From contig CAZEZP010000078.1 in the NCBI GenBank assembly GCA_964516435.1, positions 62,001 through 126,000 of the forward strand: a stretch of 64,000 bases of DNA, written 5' to 3'. This DNA is from HGW-17 sp964516435. Lineage in GTDB: Bacteria; Myxococcota_A; Polyangia; HGW-17. Position 1 is the first letter of the stretch; each line of letters opens with the position of its first letter. The notes under the pieces were generated by a model that worked only from the letters and a program-made list of their open reading frames with translations, was not told the DNA's origin and searched no databases. The position numbers and the translations under genes are program-made. Shown piece after piece: positions 25,724-34,474 of the stretch.

Positions 25724-26206
25724 TCAGACCGTGCGCACAGTGACGGTCATCTCCACGCGTTCGCGCGGCATGTCCTTGGAGTTGCGATCCACTTCCGCGA
25801 TCGCGTCCACCACTTCCATGCCGGAAACCACGCGTCCGAACGCCGTGTACTGCTTGTCCAGGAAGCGCGCGTCGGCATGGCAGATGAAGAACTGGGAACC
25901 CGCGCTGTCAGGGTCGCTGGCGCGCGCCATGGACAGGATCCCGCGCACGTGCGGGGTGTCGTTGAATTCGGCCTTGACGTGATAGCCGGGGCCTCCGGTG
26001 CCCGGGATGCCGCGCGCGTTGGGCCTGGTGTTGGGGCAGCCGCCCTGGATCATGAAGCCCGGAATGACGCGGTGGAACGTGGTGCCATTGTAGAATCCGC
26101 TTTCCGCCAACTTCAGGAAGTTCTCCACGTGGTTGGGCGCCTTTTCGGGAAAGAATTCCAGGACGATTTCACCAAAGCGGGTAGATATGACGGCTTGCTT
26201 CTTCAT
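25724..26206 (-). CDS. ppiB: Cyclophilin-type peptidyl-prolyl isomerase
   Basis: A 160-residue cytoplasmic proline isomerase. The cyclophilin core is clear: TTFHRVIPGFMIQGG, GSQFFICHADARFLD and KQYTAFGRVVSGMEV. The catalytic Arg in HRV and the Phe/Gln residues of the pocket are present. There is no signal peptide, so it acts in the cytoplasm on protein folding. It follows the transketolase gene by 12 bases on the same strand and leads into rnhA. Confidence 0.94.
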   Translation of the reverse strand: MKKQAVISTRFGEIVLEFFPEKAPNHVENFLKLAESGFYNGTTFHRVIPGFMIQGGCPNTRPNARGIPGTGGPGYHVKAEFNDTPHVRGILSMARASDPDSAGSQFFICHADARFLDKQYTAFGRVVSGMEVVDAIAEVDRNSKDMPRERVEMTVTVRTV

Positions 26207-26218
26207 GAGGGTTTCCTT

Positions 26219-28180
26219 TCATTCGTTTTGGTTTCGATTGACGATTTCGAGTATCCGTTCGGCCACCTGGGCGCCTTCCAGCCCGAAATGGCGGACCACG
26301 GCGGCTTCGGGGGCGCTTTCCCCGAAGGACGACAATCCGATGCGGTGCGGGATTCCGAGTTCCGCGTACAGGCGGCAGGTAGCCGCCTCGAGTGCGATCT
26401 TCACGGCCCCGGGACGGGCGGTGGCGATTTCGGCCACACGCTCCGGCCGGACGGGATCGAGCATGGGAACGCTCACCACCTCGACTTCCACCCCGCGGTC
26501 GGCGCACAGCCGGGCGGCTTCCAGCGCAGTGGAGACCTCGGATCCGGACGTGAACACCTGCACCCGCGGATTTTCGGCCGGGCGAACGACATAGCCGGAA
26601 AGATCCCGCGGATCCCGGGAAGAACGCTCCAGTTGGGGCACGTTCTGGCGGGTGAGCAGGATGGCCACCGGCCCTGCGTGCGACAGGGCGAAACGGTAGG
26701 CGGCCACGCACTCGTTTCCGTCGGCCGGACGGATCACTTTCAGACCGGGAATGAGCCGCAGCGCGTCGATGTGCTCCACCGGCTGGTGCGTGGGCCCGTC
26801 CTCGCCCACGTGGATGGAGTCGTGCGTGAAGATCCACCACACCGGCAGTTTCATCAGGGCACTCAGGCGCACAGCCGGGCGCATGTAGTCGGAAAACACG
26901 AGGAACGTGGCGCCATAGGGCAGCACGCCACCATGCACGGCCATGCCGTTGACGATGCCGCCCATCCCGTGCTCGCGGATGCCGAAATGGAAGTTGCGCC
27001 CCTCCGGATGTTCCGGCGACATGGCGGCGAACCCCTCGAGCCAGGTGTTGTTGGACGGCGCCAGGTCCGCCGAGCCGCCCGCCAGGTGGGGCAGGGCACG
27101 GGCGATGGCATTGAGCACGCGCCCGGAAGACTTGCGGGTGGATTCGCCAATGCCCGACTTGAACACGGGAAATTCCACGGCGGACTCGGCTGGCGAAGAC
27201 CACAGGGCATTCCACAGCGCGGCCTTTTCCGGCTCCTGCGCGAAGAGGGCATCCCGGCGCTCGCACCACGCCTGATAGGACTGGTACCGGACTTCGAGCA
27301 CTTCCCGCGCGTGCTTGCGCACTTCCTCGGGCACGGTGAAGGGTTCGCCGCAGTTCCACGCCGCGCGCATGCGCTCGATGACGTCGCGCCCCAGTGGGGA
27401 GCCATGGCATTCGGCCGTGCCTTCCTTCTCGAAGGCGCCATGGCCGATCGTGGTGTGGCAGATGATCAACTTGGGCTTGTTCGCACCGTACGTGAGCATC
27501 TGCCGGGCGGCCGTGACGATGAGTTGCGGATCCTCGGCCGGAATCTGCATCACGGCCCATCCCAGCGCCTCGAAGCGCTTGAGCGTGTCGTCGGTGAACG
27601 TGAGATCCGTGGAACCCTCGATCGAAATGCGGTTGGAATCGTAGAAGACCACCAGGCGGTCCAGTTTCTGGTGGCCCGCGATGGAAGCGGCTTCATGGGC
27701 GACGCCTTCCATGAGATCGCCGTCGGAGGCCAGCACGTAGGTGAAATGATCGCACACCTGGGGTCCCACGAGCGCGCGCAATCGGCGTTCGGCCAGCGCC
27801 ATGCCCACCGCATTGGAGAAGCCGGCTCCCAGCGGGCCGGTGGTGGTCTCCACGCCCGGCAGGCATCCCCGTTCGGGATGCCCCGGCGTACGGGAGCCCA
27901 ACTGGCGGAAATTCTTGAGATCCTCGATGGAGACATCGAACCCGTACAGGTGCAGCATCACGTACAGCAGCGAGGAGCCGTGTCCCGCCGACAGCACGAA
28001 GCGGTCCCGGTCCGGCCAGTCGGGATGGCGCGGATCGAAGCGCATGAGATGCTGGAACAGGGCGTAGGCGATGGGGGCGGCTCCCAGCGGCAGCCCCGGA
28101 TGGCCCGATTTGGCCTTCTCGATGGTGTCGGCGCACAGGATGCGAATGGTTTGCAATGTTTTTTCGACGATGGGCTGCAT
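26219..28180 (-). CDS. tkt: Transketolase
   Basis: Transfers two-carbon units between sugar phosphates in the pentose phosphate pathway using thiamine diphosphate. A 653-residue enzyme with GHGSSLLY, ASDGDLMEGVAHEAAS (the TPP/metal loop), DSNRISIEG, the HDSIHVGEDGPTHQPVE region, and a normal C-terminal domain (FTSGSEVSTALEAA). The length is typical (650-690). It starts after an AT-rich leader with a promoter-like pair and heads a unit with the cyclophilin and RNase HI. Confidence 0.96.
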   Translation of the reverse strand: MQPIVEKTLQTIRILCADTIEKAKSGHPGLPLGAAPIAYALFQHLMRFDPRHPDWPDRDRFVLSAGHGSSLLYVMLHLYGFDVSIEDLKNFRQLGSRTPGHPERGCLPGVETTTGPLGAGFSNAVGMALAERRLRALVGPQVCDHFTYVLASDGDLMEGVAHEAASIAGHQKLDRLVVFYDSNRISIEGSTDLTFTDDTLKRFEALGWAVMQIPAEDPQLIVTAARQMLTYGANKPKLIICHTTIGHGAFEKEGTAECHGSPLGRDVIERMRAAWNCGEPFTVPEEVRKHAREVLEVRYQSYQAWCERRDALFAQEPEKAALWNALWSSPAESAVEFPVFKSGIGESTRKSSGRVLNAIARALPHLAGGSADLAPSNNTWLEGFAAMSPEHPEGRNFHFGIREHGMGGIVNGMAVHGGVLPYGATFLVFSDYMRPAVRLSALMKLPVWWIFTHDSIHVGEDGPTHQPVEHIDALRLIPGLKVIRPADGNECVAAYRFALSHAGPVAILLTRQNVPQLERSSRDPRDLSGYVVRPAENPRVQVFTSGSEVSTALEAARLCADRGVEVEVVSVPMLDPVRPERVAEIATARPGAVKIALEAATCRLYAELGIPHRIGLSSFGESAPEAAVVRHFGLEGAQVAERILEIVNRNQNE

Positions 28181-28221
28181 GAAAATCCTCGTTTTATTTT
28201 TTTATAAAATATTAACTCCAT

Positions 28222-28251
28222 ATAATATATATGTTATAATATATGTTACAA
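28222..28251 (-). promoter_or_regulatory. Possible promoter of the transketolase unit
   Basis: On the minus strand TTGTAA and TATTAT are separated by 18 bases, in a stretch of nearly pure A/T (28190-28265) that contains repeated ATATAT steps. The -10 box lies about 40 bases before the ATG at 28180. Confidence 0.4.
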
Positions 28252-28267
28252 TAAAAAATAATAATAC

Positions 28268-29674
28268 TCAGGATGCATCCAAACCCGTGGAAGCCTCGTG
28301 CTGCGCAAAATAGGCCCGCGTCAGTTCCAGCACCCGCGGCGCGAGCATACACAGGGCCAGCAGGTTGGGCAAGGCCATGAACGTGATGGCCATGTCCGCA
28401 AATCCCCACACGAGCTTCATGGATTGCACAGCGCCGAGAAACACCACGATGGAAAAGAGGTTGCGGTAGAGAAATACTGCTCGCGGGCTTTTCGTGAGAT
28501 ACAGCACTGCGCGATCCCCGTAGTAGGACCAGGAGATGGCTGTAGACAGGGCGAACAGCACGGTGGAAATGGTGACGATGTGCTGTCCGAGGCCCGAGAG
28601 TCCCACGGGCGCCAGGCCCACCTCGAAGGATCGGGTGGTGAGGACGGCGCCGTCGAAAAGCGGCTTCGTGCCGGAGGCATCCGCGCCATGCAGCCCGCCG
28701 ACGATGATGACGAGAGCCGTGAGCGAGCAGATGAGCACCGTGTCGATGAAGGGCTCCAGCATGGAGACGAGCCCTTCGCGCACGGGGTAGGGCGTCTTGG
28801 CTGCGGCGTGCACGATGGGAGCGCTGCCCTGGCCCGCCTCGTTGGAGTACAGGCCGCGCTTGATTCCCCAGATCATGACGGAAATCACGCCGCCCTTGAT
28901 TGCGGCTTCTCCCGTGAAGGCCTCGCGCACGATGAGGGCGAACGCGGGACCCACCTTTTCGGCATTGATGAGCAGCACGGCCACGGCCCCGGTGATGTAG
29001 AAGATGGCCATGAAGGGCACGAGCCGGGATGCCACCTGGCCGATGCGCCGGATGCCGCCCACGATGACGAGGAACACCAGCACGGCGATCACGGCGCCGG
29101 ACGCCCACACGGGAACGCCGTAGGCGCCCTCGAGCGCCTGGGCCATGCTGTTGGACTGCGGCATGTTGCCCGTGCCGAACGAGCAGACGACGGTGCCCGC
29201 GGCGAAGAGCACCGCCAGCACCTTCGCGGCGCGGCCCAGTTTCGACGAAAGCCCCTTTTCGATGTAGTACATGGGTCCGCCGGCCACGAGTCCTTCCGCA
29301 TCGGTCTCCCGGTAGGCGAGCGCCAGCGTGCATTCGGCGTATTTGATGGCCATTCCTAAAAATCCTGTCACCCAGATCCAGAAGGCCGCACCGGGGCCAC
29401 CCCAGGCGATGGCGGTCGCGACGCCGGCGATGTTGCCGATGCCCACCGTCGCGGACAACGCCGCGGACAGGGCCTGGAAATGGGAGATGTCGCCCGGATG
29501 GCCGTCCTTGTGGTATTTCCCCGAGACGATGGCCACCGAAAGGCCGAATTTGCGGAACTGGATGAACTTCAGGAGCACCGTGAACAGGATGCCCACGGGA
29601 ATGAGCAGCGCCAGCAGGATGGGAGGCGCGATGGTATCGTTATAAAAATTTATGAAATTTTCAAATGCACCCAT
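28268..29674 (-). CDS. Sodium:alanine symporter family (AGCS) protein
   Basis: A 468-residue inner-membrane carrier with 11 or so hydrophobic spans. AGCS signatures are present: ALSATVGIGNIAGVATAIAWGG, GPAFALIVREAFTG and IWGIKRGLYSNEAGQGSAPI. Members import alanine or glycine with sodium. The length is normal for the family. It precedes the tkt promoter region, so it is probably a separate unit. Confidence 0.92.
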   Translation of the reverse strand: MGAFENFINFYNDTIAPPILLALLIPVGILFTVLLKFIQFRKFGLSVAIVSGKYHKDGHPGDISHFQALSAALSATVGIGNIAGVATAIAWGGPGAAFWIWVTGFLGMAIKYAECTLALAYRETDAEGLVAGGPMYYIEKGLSSKLGRAAKVLAVLFAAGTVVCSFGTGNMPQSNSMAQALEGAYGVPVWASGAVIAVLVFLVIVGGIRRIGQVASRLVPFMAIFYITGAVAVLLINAEKVGPAFALIVREAFTGEAAIKGGVISVMIWGIKRGLYSNEAGQGSAPIVHAAAKTPYPVREGLVSMLEPFIDTVLICSLTALVIIVGGLHGADASGTKPLFDGAVLTTRSFEVGLAPVGLSGLGQHIVTISTVLFALSTAISWSYYGDRAVLYLTKSPRAVFLYRNLFSIVVFLGAVQSMKLVWGFADMAITFMALPNLLALCMLAPRVLELTRAYFAQHEASTGLDAS

Positions 29675-29694
29675 ATCGATTCATTCCCGGCCCT

Positions 29695-30018
29695 TCAGAC
29701 GACGGAGTCGGCCACCCACTTGAGGAAATCCGCGTTGCCCCACACGATGGGGAGCGCGATGATTTCCGGAACCTGGTAGGGATGGGCCGAGCGAAGGGCC
29801 TCCTCGATCTGGGGAAGCAGGTGCCGTCCCGTCTTGATGAGGCAGACGCACTCGGAGGAGGACTCGAACACGCCCTGCCAGAAAAAGTGGGACTGGGCCC
29901 CCGGCAGGATGTTCACGCAGGCGCACAATTTCAGCGCCAGCAGACGGTCCGCTATGGCCTGGGCAACGGGAATGTCGGGCGTCGTCGTCATCACGACCAC
30001 GGGTTCGAAGGAAGGCAT
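29695..30018 (-). CDS. cutA: CutA-type divalent cation tolerance protein
   Basis: A 107-residue small trimeric protein. The CutA pattern is clear: MTTTPDIPVAQAIADRLL, KLCACVNILPG, YQVPEIIALPIVWGN and FLKWVADSV. It was named for copper tolerance, but its actual role is unsettled and CutA is widely conserved. The ATG at 30018 has a GGAAAGG site upstream. It lies 20 bases before the symporter gene on the minus strand, so the two probably share a message. Confidence 0.92.
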   Translation of the reverse strand: MPSFEPVVVMTTTPDIPVAQAIADRLLALKLCACVNILPGAQSHFFWQGVFESSSECVCLIKTGRHLLPQIEEALRSAHPYQVPEIIALPIVWGNADFLKWVADSVV

Positions 30019-30177
30019 GGCAACCTTTCCGGGCGATCGCGCCCCGTTTTCTCGGCGTTCGCATGGCCACCGCCCCCTGCGGGCGGGGTTCACCCTCGGG
30101 CGATTGCCCGGCAGTATGCCCAAACATTCCAGCGGAATCAACCATCCATTTCCATGCCCGGGAAGCCTCCGGAATCC

Positions 30178-30206
30178 TTGACATCCCGAAAGCCGTCGGG
30201 AATAGT
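30178..30206 (+). promoter_or_regulatory. Possible promoter of miaA
   Basis: A perfect TTGACA is followed 17 bases later by AATAGT. It lies about 105 bases before the miaA start, in the divergent gap with cutA. The gap also holds GC-rich hairpins (CCGCCC/GGGCGG near 30065-30085 and CGGGC/GCCCG near 30095). Confidence 0.4.
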
Positions 30207-30309
30207 CGCCACGGGAGACCGGGCCGCACATGAATGTTTCCTCGCCCCAGGACGAACGAGCCCTTCGGGCGCCATGCTGCATCATCGCACCGGCCCAGGA
30301 AAAACGCCC

Positions 30310-31239
30310 ATGACGCATCGCAAACCTCTTCTGGTGCTGGCCGGGCCCACCGCCTCCGGAAAAACCGTGGCGGGAATCGAGATGGCCCTGGAAATCGGGG
30401 GCGAAATCGTGAGTGCCGATTCGGTGCAGGTCTACCGTTTCCTTGACATCGGCTCGGCCAAGCCCACCCCCGAGGAACGCAGGCGTGTACCGCACCACTG
30501 CATCGACGTCGCCAACCCCGACGAGCCCTTTTCCGCGGGCCGCTACCGCGAAATCGCCAGCGCAGCCATCGACGGCGTGCTCGAGCGTGGCCGCATCCCC
30601 ATCGTGGTGGGCGGAACCGGCCTCTACATCCGCGCCCTGACGCACGGGTTGTTCGACGGTCCCATGGCGGACCCCGAGTTGCGCATGCGCATGGAGGCCA
30701 TGGAGAACGAAAGCCCGGGAATCCTGCACCGGCACCTGTCGCAGGTGGACCCCGAAACCGCCGCGCGCCTGCACCCCAACGACCGGGTGCGCCTGATCCG
30801 CGCCCTGGAGGTCTGGCACCTTACCGGCATCCCCATTTCCCGGCATCACCAACTCCACGCCGAGACTCCGCCGGCATATGAAACCTTCATGTGGATCATC
30901 GACCCGCCGGTCCAGCAACTGCGCGAACGCATCCGCTCGCGGGTGAAGCGCATGCTGGAGGACGGCTTCGTGGAAGAAGTGCGGGAGTTGCGGGAACGCT
31001 ACGGCACCGGGGTGCGTTCGCTGGATTCCGTGGGATACCGGCAGGTGGGAGCCTTCCTGGATGGCCAAATCGCGGCCCATGAACTGGAAGAAGCCATCGC
31101 GCGCGCCCACGAGAAGTATGTCAAGCAGCAGCGCACGTGGTTTCGCGATTTTCCGAACCGCATTCCCTTTGCCGGAATGTGGCCCCGCGACCGCATCCGG
31201 GAATGGGCCGCTTCCGTCGCAGCGAAGAGTATTGAATGA
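30310..31239 (+). CDS. miaA: tRNA dimethylallyltransferase
   Basis: Adds a dimethylallyl group to A37 of tRNAs that read codons starting with U. A 309-residue enzyme with the P-loop GPTASGKT, ADSVQVYRFLDIGSAKP, PHHCIDV, VVGGTGLYIRAL and the C-terminal KQQRTWFRDFP. The length is normal. The start at 30310 follows a weak CAGGA site. The family partner hfq or mutL is not adjacent; the next gene is a lipoprotein. Confidence 0.96.
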   Translation: MTHRKPLLVLAGPTASGKTVAGIEMALEIGGEIVSADSVQVYRFLDIGSAKPTPEERRRVPHHCIDVANPDEPFSAGRYREIASAAIDGVLERGRIPIVVGGTGLYIRALTHGLFDGPMADPELRMRMEAMENESPGILHRHLSQVDPETAARLHPNDRVRLIRALEVWHLTGIPISRHHQLHAETPPAYETFMWIIDPPVQQLRERIRSRVKRMLEDGFVEEVRELRERYGTGVRSLDSVGYRQVGAFLDGQIAAHELEEAIARAHEKYVKQQRTWFRDFPNRIPFAGMWPRDRIREWAASVAAKSIE

Positions 31240-31278
31240 TATAATTGCATGAATCATGAAATAAGGAGACTATTAAAA

Positions 31279-32337
31279 ATGAATTTCAATAAATTAATAA
31301 AATTGAATAAAATAATACTTGTATACTTGATTTTCAGTTTCACGGCGGGCTGCTCGTTCGACTCCGACTCCGGACGTTCATTCCTGGAACACTGCGCCAA
31401 CGGCATCGACGACGATCTGGACGGACGGGTGGATTGCGCCGATGACGACTGCCGCTTCTTCGGCGTGTGCGCCTCCCGGGAGGTTTGCGACAACCGCAAC
31501 GACGACGACGGGGATTCCTTCACGGACTGCGAGGACCAGGACTGCTATTTCAACGCCCTGTGCCAGCATCACCGCGAAATCTGCGACAATGGAACCGATG
31601 ACGACGGAGACGGGACCGTCGATTGCGCGGATGACGACTGCACTTCCAAACCGCTGTGCACCACGCCGCAGGAAAATTGCGACAATGGAACCGATGACGA
31701 CGGAGACGGCTACGCGGACTGCGCGGACCAGGACTGCTTCTCCAGCGAAACCTGCGCCAACCGGCTGGAGGATTGCGGTAACGGAATGGACGACGACCGC
31801 GACGGCTACGTCGACTGTGCGGACCAGGATTGCGTCGGGGACTCCCATTGCCAGCACGACCCGGAAATCTGCGACAACGAAATGGACGACGACGGGGACG
31901 GCTACGTCGACTGCGTGGACCCGGACTGCACTGCATTCGATGCCTGCATCCCCCGGGATGAAGTCTGCGACAATGGAATCGACGACGACCGCGACGGACA
32001 GACGGACTGCGATGACGACGACTGCCGCTGGGCGCTTTCCTGCTTCACCCAGGTCACCTGCGATCCCATCCTGAACATCGGCTGCGCCTTCTGGAACGAT
32101 GAAGCCTGCTATTACATCCCGCAGGCCAACGCCAGCACCTGCCACGCCCCCAGGGGAACGGTGCCCGCCGACGGCACCTGCACGCAAACCGTAGACTGCG
32201 TGCCGGGATACGTGTGCGTTTCCAGTTTCCTGGGCTCCAAGTGCAAGAAACTCTGCCATGTACAGGCAGCGGGAGAATGCGAGATCCTCTGCTACGACGC
32301 CTTCGGAAACGGAAACATCGGACATTGCGTCCCCTGA
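31279..32337 (+). CDS. Lipoprotein with seven Asp/Cys metal-binding-type repeats
   Basis: A 352-residue exported protein. The ATG at 31279 has AAGGAG ten bases upstream. The AT-rich start codes a signal ending FTAGC with lipid Cys25. Seven repeats of about 31 residues follow, of the form CDNGxDDDGDGxxDCxDxDC. Each joins a calcium-binding DxDxDG-type loop with four cysteines, probably two disulfides. A C-terminal Cys-rich segment (TCTQTVDCVPGYVC, CKKLCHVQ) ends the protein. It resembles MopE-type metal-binding motifs by pattern only. The same repeat occurs in the thioredoxin lipoprotein at 1401. It is likely at the surface, and metal binding is inferred. Confidence 0.83.
   Translation: MNFNKLIKLNKIILVYLIFSFTAGCSFDSDSGRSFLEHCANGIDDDLDGRVDCADDDCRFFGVCASREVCDNRNDDDGDSFTDCEDQDCYFNALCQHHREICDNGTDDDGDGTVDCADDDCTSKPLCTTPQENCDNGTDDDGDGYADCADQDCFSSETCANRLEDCGNGMDDDRDGYVDCADQDCVGDSHCQHDPEICDNEMDDDGDGYVDCVDPDCTAFDACIPRDEVCDNGIDDDRDGQTDCDDDDCRWALSCFTQVTCDPILNIGCAFWNDEACYYIPQANASTCHAPRGTVPADGTCTQTVDCVPGYVCVSSFLGSKCKKLCHVQAAGECEILCYDAFGNGNIGHCVP
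31393..32043 (+). repeat. Seven coding repeats of about 93 bases
   Basis: Each unit codes a 31-32 residue Asp/Cys module. The copies differ at many silent and some coding positions, so the expansion is not recent. Spacing between the first cysteines is 93 bases. Confidence 0.9.
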
Positions 32338-32353
32338 CCGACAGCGAGGCTCC

Positions 32354-34474
32354 ATGGACCCCAACTTCTTTCGTTTCCTGATCTTCCTGTTCCTGGTGAA
32401 CCTGGTCTTCCAGTTGGCGCGTCGCCTGCGGGAACCCTTCGTGGATCCTTTCTACAACGTGCTGCTCCTGGCCGATGCGCTGCTGTGCGGCTATGGCTTC
32501 TTCTCCGGTGACCAGCATTCCGTCTGGTCCCTGCTGGGCGTGGTCATTTTCATGGGGGCCGTGTTCATCCCCGGGCTCTTCGGACTCTTCACCCAAATCG
32601 CCCTGAAACGCACCGACTGGAAGTGGGCGCTGCGTTTCGCCCGGCTGCGCCACCTGTTCGCTCCCACGCGGGACGCCCGGCTCCAGGTGGAACACATCGA
32701 GCGCCTGGAAAAGGCGCACCTCGGAAACGTGGAAGAACTGGAACGGGATCTGGCGGAAGAAATCGCCCGCGCGAAAGAGCCGCAGCGCCGGTTGCTGCAG
32801 GAGACCCTCGTGGAGTTGCTGGCCTTTTCCGGCCAGTGGCGCCGCTGCCTGGATGCCTACCAGAAACTGCATCCCGATCCCGAGAACCCGGAGATCTCCC
32901 GTCCCACCCTGGCGGTGGCGCTCATCCGGGCCAGCCTCGAACTGGGCGACGTGCAACGCGCCTGGCGGTTCTATGGGGAACTGCGCAGGTTCGAGCCCTC
33001 GGATCCGGCTATGATATCCGCGCTCCTGGCGGCGGAAATCATGTTCCTGGCGGTCTACGGCAACAGCGAGGCGCTGGAGAGGGCGCTCTACCCCGCGCAC
33101 CGTCCCCATCCGCTCTTCACCATTGCGTCCAAGCGCTATTTCCTCGGTCTCGCCTGCCTGCAGGAAGGAAACAGGCAGAAAGCGGCGCAATATCTCGATT
33201 TTCCGGAAAAACTCGAAAACGAGAATCCAGTGATGGGAAGACTGGCGCGGGAGCGGCTGGCCCTGGGCTCCATGTCCCTGGATCTGCCCTCGCCGGAGCA
33301 ACAGGCCGAGTTGCGGCTCATGGCCGAACGCGTTCCGAAACTCTTCCTGCGATTCGGGGGAACCCGGCCGGCCGTGGCCACCGGGCTCTTCCTGGCGATC
33401 ATGCTGGCGGCCTTCGCGGCGCAACTCCTCCTCGGGGGCGCCGAAGACGTATGGACGCTGTTTTGCCTGGGCGCCAATTTCCGCAGCCTGATCCTGCAGG
33501 AACCCGAACGGCTGGTGCTGGCCATGTTCCTGCACGCGGGCGTGCTGCACATCGTGCTCAACGCCCTGATGCTGTACATGTTCGGGCGGCAACTGGAGAT
33601 GCACTTCGGGTTCCTGCGCACCTTCTCGGTGCTCGTGTTTTCCGGCATCGCGGGCAATGCGGCCTCGGCCATCGTGTACCGGGAGGGCGTCTCCGTGGGC
33701 GCCTCGTCCGCCGTTTTCGGAATCCTGGGTGCCACCCTCATGCTCTTCGTCGTGGTCCGGGACATGTGGCCTCCCTCGTTCCGCCGGAAACAGATCCACA
33801 ATCTCGTCTTCCTCCTGCTGCTGAATCTCGTCCTGGGATTCTCCATCCCCATGATCGACAATGCCGCGCACGTGGGCGGATTCGTGAGCGGTTCGTTTCT
33901 GGGCTGGCTCTTCCTGGTGCTCGGCGCCCGCACGCCCGCGCGCCGCGCCGTGGCGCGGGGAATGGGGATCCTGGCGCTTCTTCTGGTGGCGGCCGCGGCA
34001 TTCCGCATCCCCGTACTGGACGTAGGCTCCCACACGAAGACGGTTTCATGGGAGCAGAACGGACACCGGGTGAGCGTCCGGGTGCCCGTCTTCTGGGAGC
34101 CTCAGGCGGGAAGCATCCAGAACATCGCCTGCCGGCTCATGCCCACGTTCACGGTGTTCTTCGTGCCGCGGGAAGCGCCCGGATCCGAAAGCGACGACGA
34201 CTTCATGAAAGGTTTCCTGGATTCCTATGTGGCGCGGCAGGCCGATTACCGGCTGGAAAAGACGGGCGAGCGCCCGGTGGAGGGATTCGCCGCAGTGGTG
34301 GATTTCCGCTTCCACTTCCAGGGTCGTCCCGGAAAGGAAACCATGTTCATCCGCATGTTCCCTGAAGGGCTCTGGGCCTTGCGCTTCGTCCACGATTCCT
34401 CCTGCGAGGACTCGGTGGAGCCGTTCATGGAGGATGTGGCAGATTCCTTCCGCGCCGAAAGAATCACCAGGTGA
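32354..34474 (+). CDS. Rhomboid-family intramembrane protease with long extra domains
   Basis: A 706-residue membrane protein. The N-terminal 300 residues have two or three hydrophobic segments followed by TPR-like helices (RVQLEHIERLEKAH). The rhomboid core spans about 340-570: LHAGVLHIVLNALMLYMFG, the serine loop GASSAVFGILG, and the histidine helix DNAAHVGGFVSG with His506. Rhomboids normally have GxSG, while here it is GASS (Ser451 then Ser452), so the oxyanion loop differs. The C-terminal 130 residues are soluble and unlike known domains. It is probably an active protease, but the variant needs caution. It overlaps the amidase gene by 11 bases tail to tail. Confidence 0.88.
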   Translation: MDPNFFRFLIFLFLVNLVFQLARRLREPFVDPFYNVLLLADALLCGYGFFSGDQHSVWSLLGVVIFMGAVFIPGLFGLFTQIALKRTDWKWALRFARLRHLFAPTRDARLQVEHIERLEKAHLGNVEELERDLAEEIARAKEPQRRLLQETLVELLAFSGQWRRCLDAYQKLHPDPENPEISRPTLAVALIRASLELGDVQRAWRFYGELRRFEPSDPAMISALLAAEIMFLAVYGNSEALERALYPAHRPHPLFTIASKRYFLGLACLQEGNRQKAAQYLDFPEKLENENPVMGRLARERLALGSMSLDLPSPEQQAELRLMAERVPKLFLRFGGTRPAVATGLFLAIMLAAFAAQLLLGGAEDVWTLFCLGANFRSLILQEPERLVLAMFLHAGVLHIVLNALMLYMFGRQLEMHFGFLRTFSVLVFSGIAGNAASAIVYREGVSVGASSAVFGILGATLMLFVVVRDMWPPSFRRKQIHNLVFLLLLNLVLGFSIPMIDNAAHVGGFVSGSFLGWLFLVLGARTPARRAVARGMGILALLLVAAAAFRIPVLDVGSHTKTVSWEQNGHRVSVRVPVFWEPQAGSIQNIACRLMPTFTVFFVPREAPGSESDDDFMKGFLDSYVARQADYRLEKTGERPVEGFAAVVDFRFHFQGRPGKETMFIRMFPEGLWALRFVHDSSCEDSVEPFMEDVADSFRAERITR

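Noticed and set aside
31393..32043. 93-base repeats that look like a possible array
   Set aside because: They code a conserved Asp/Cys module in one open frame after a lipoprotein signal.
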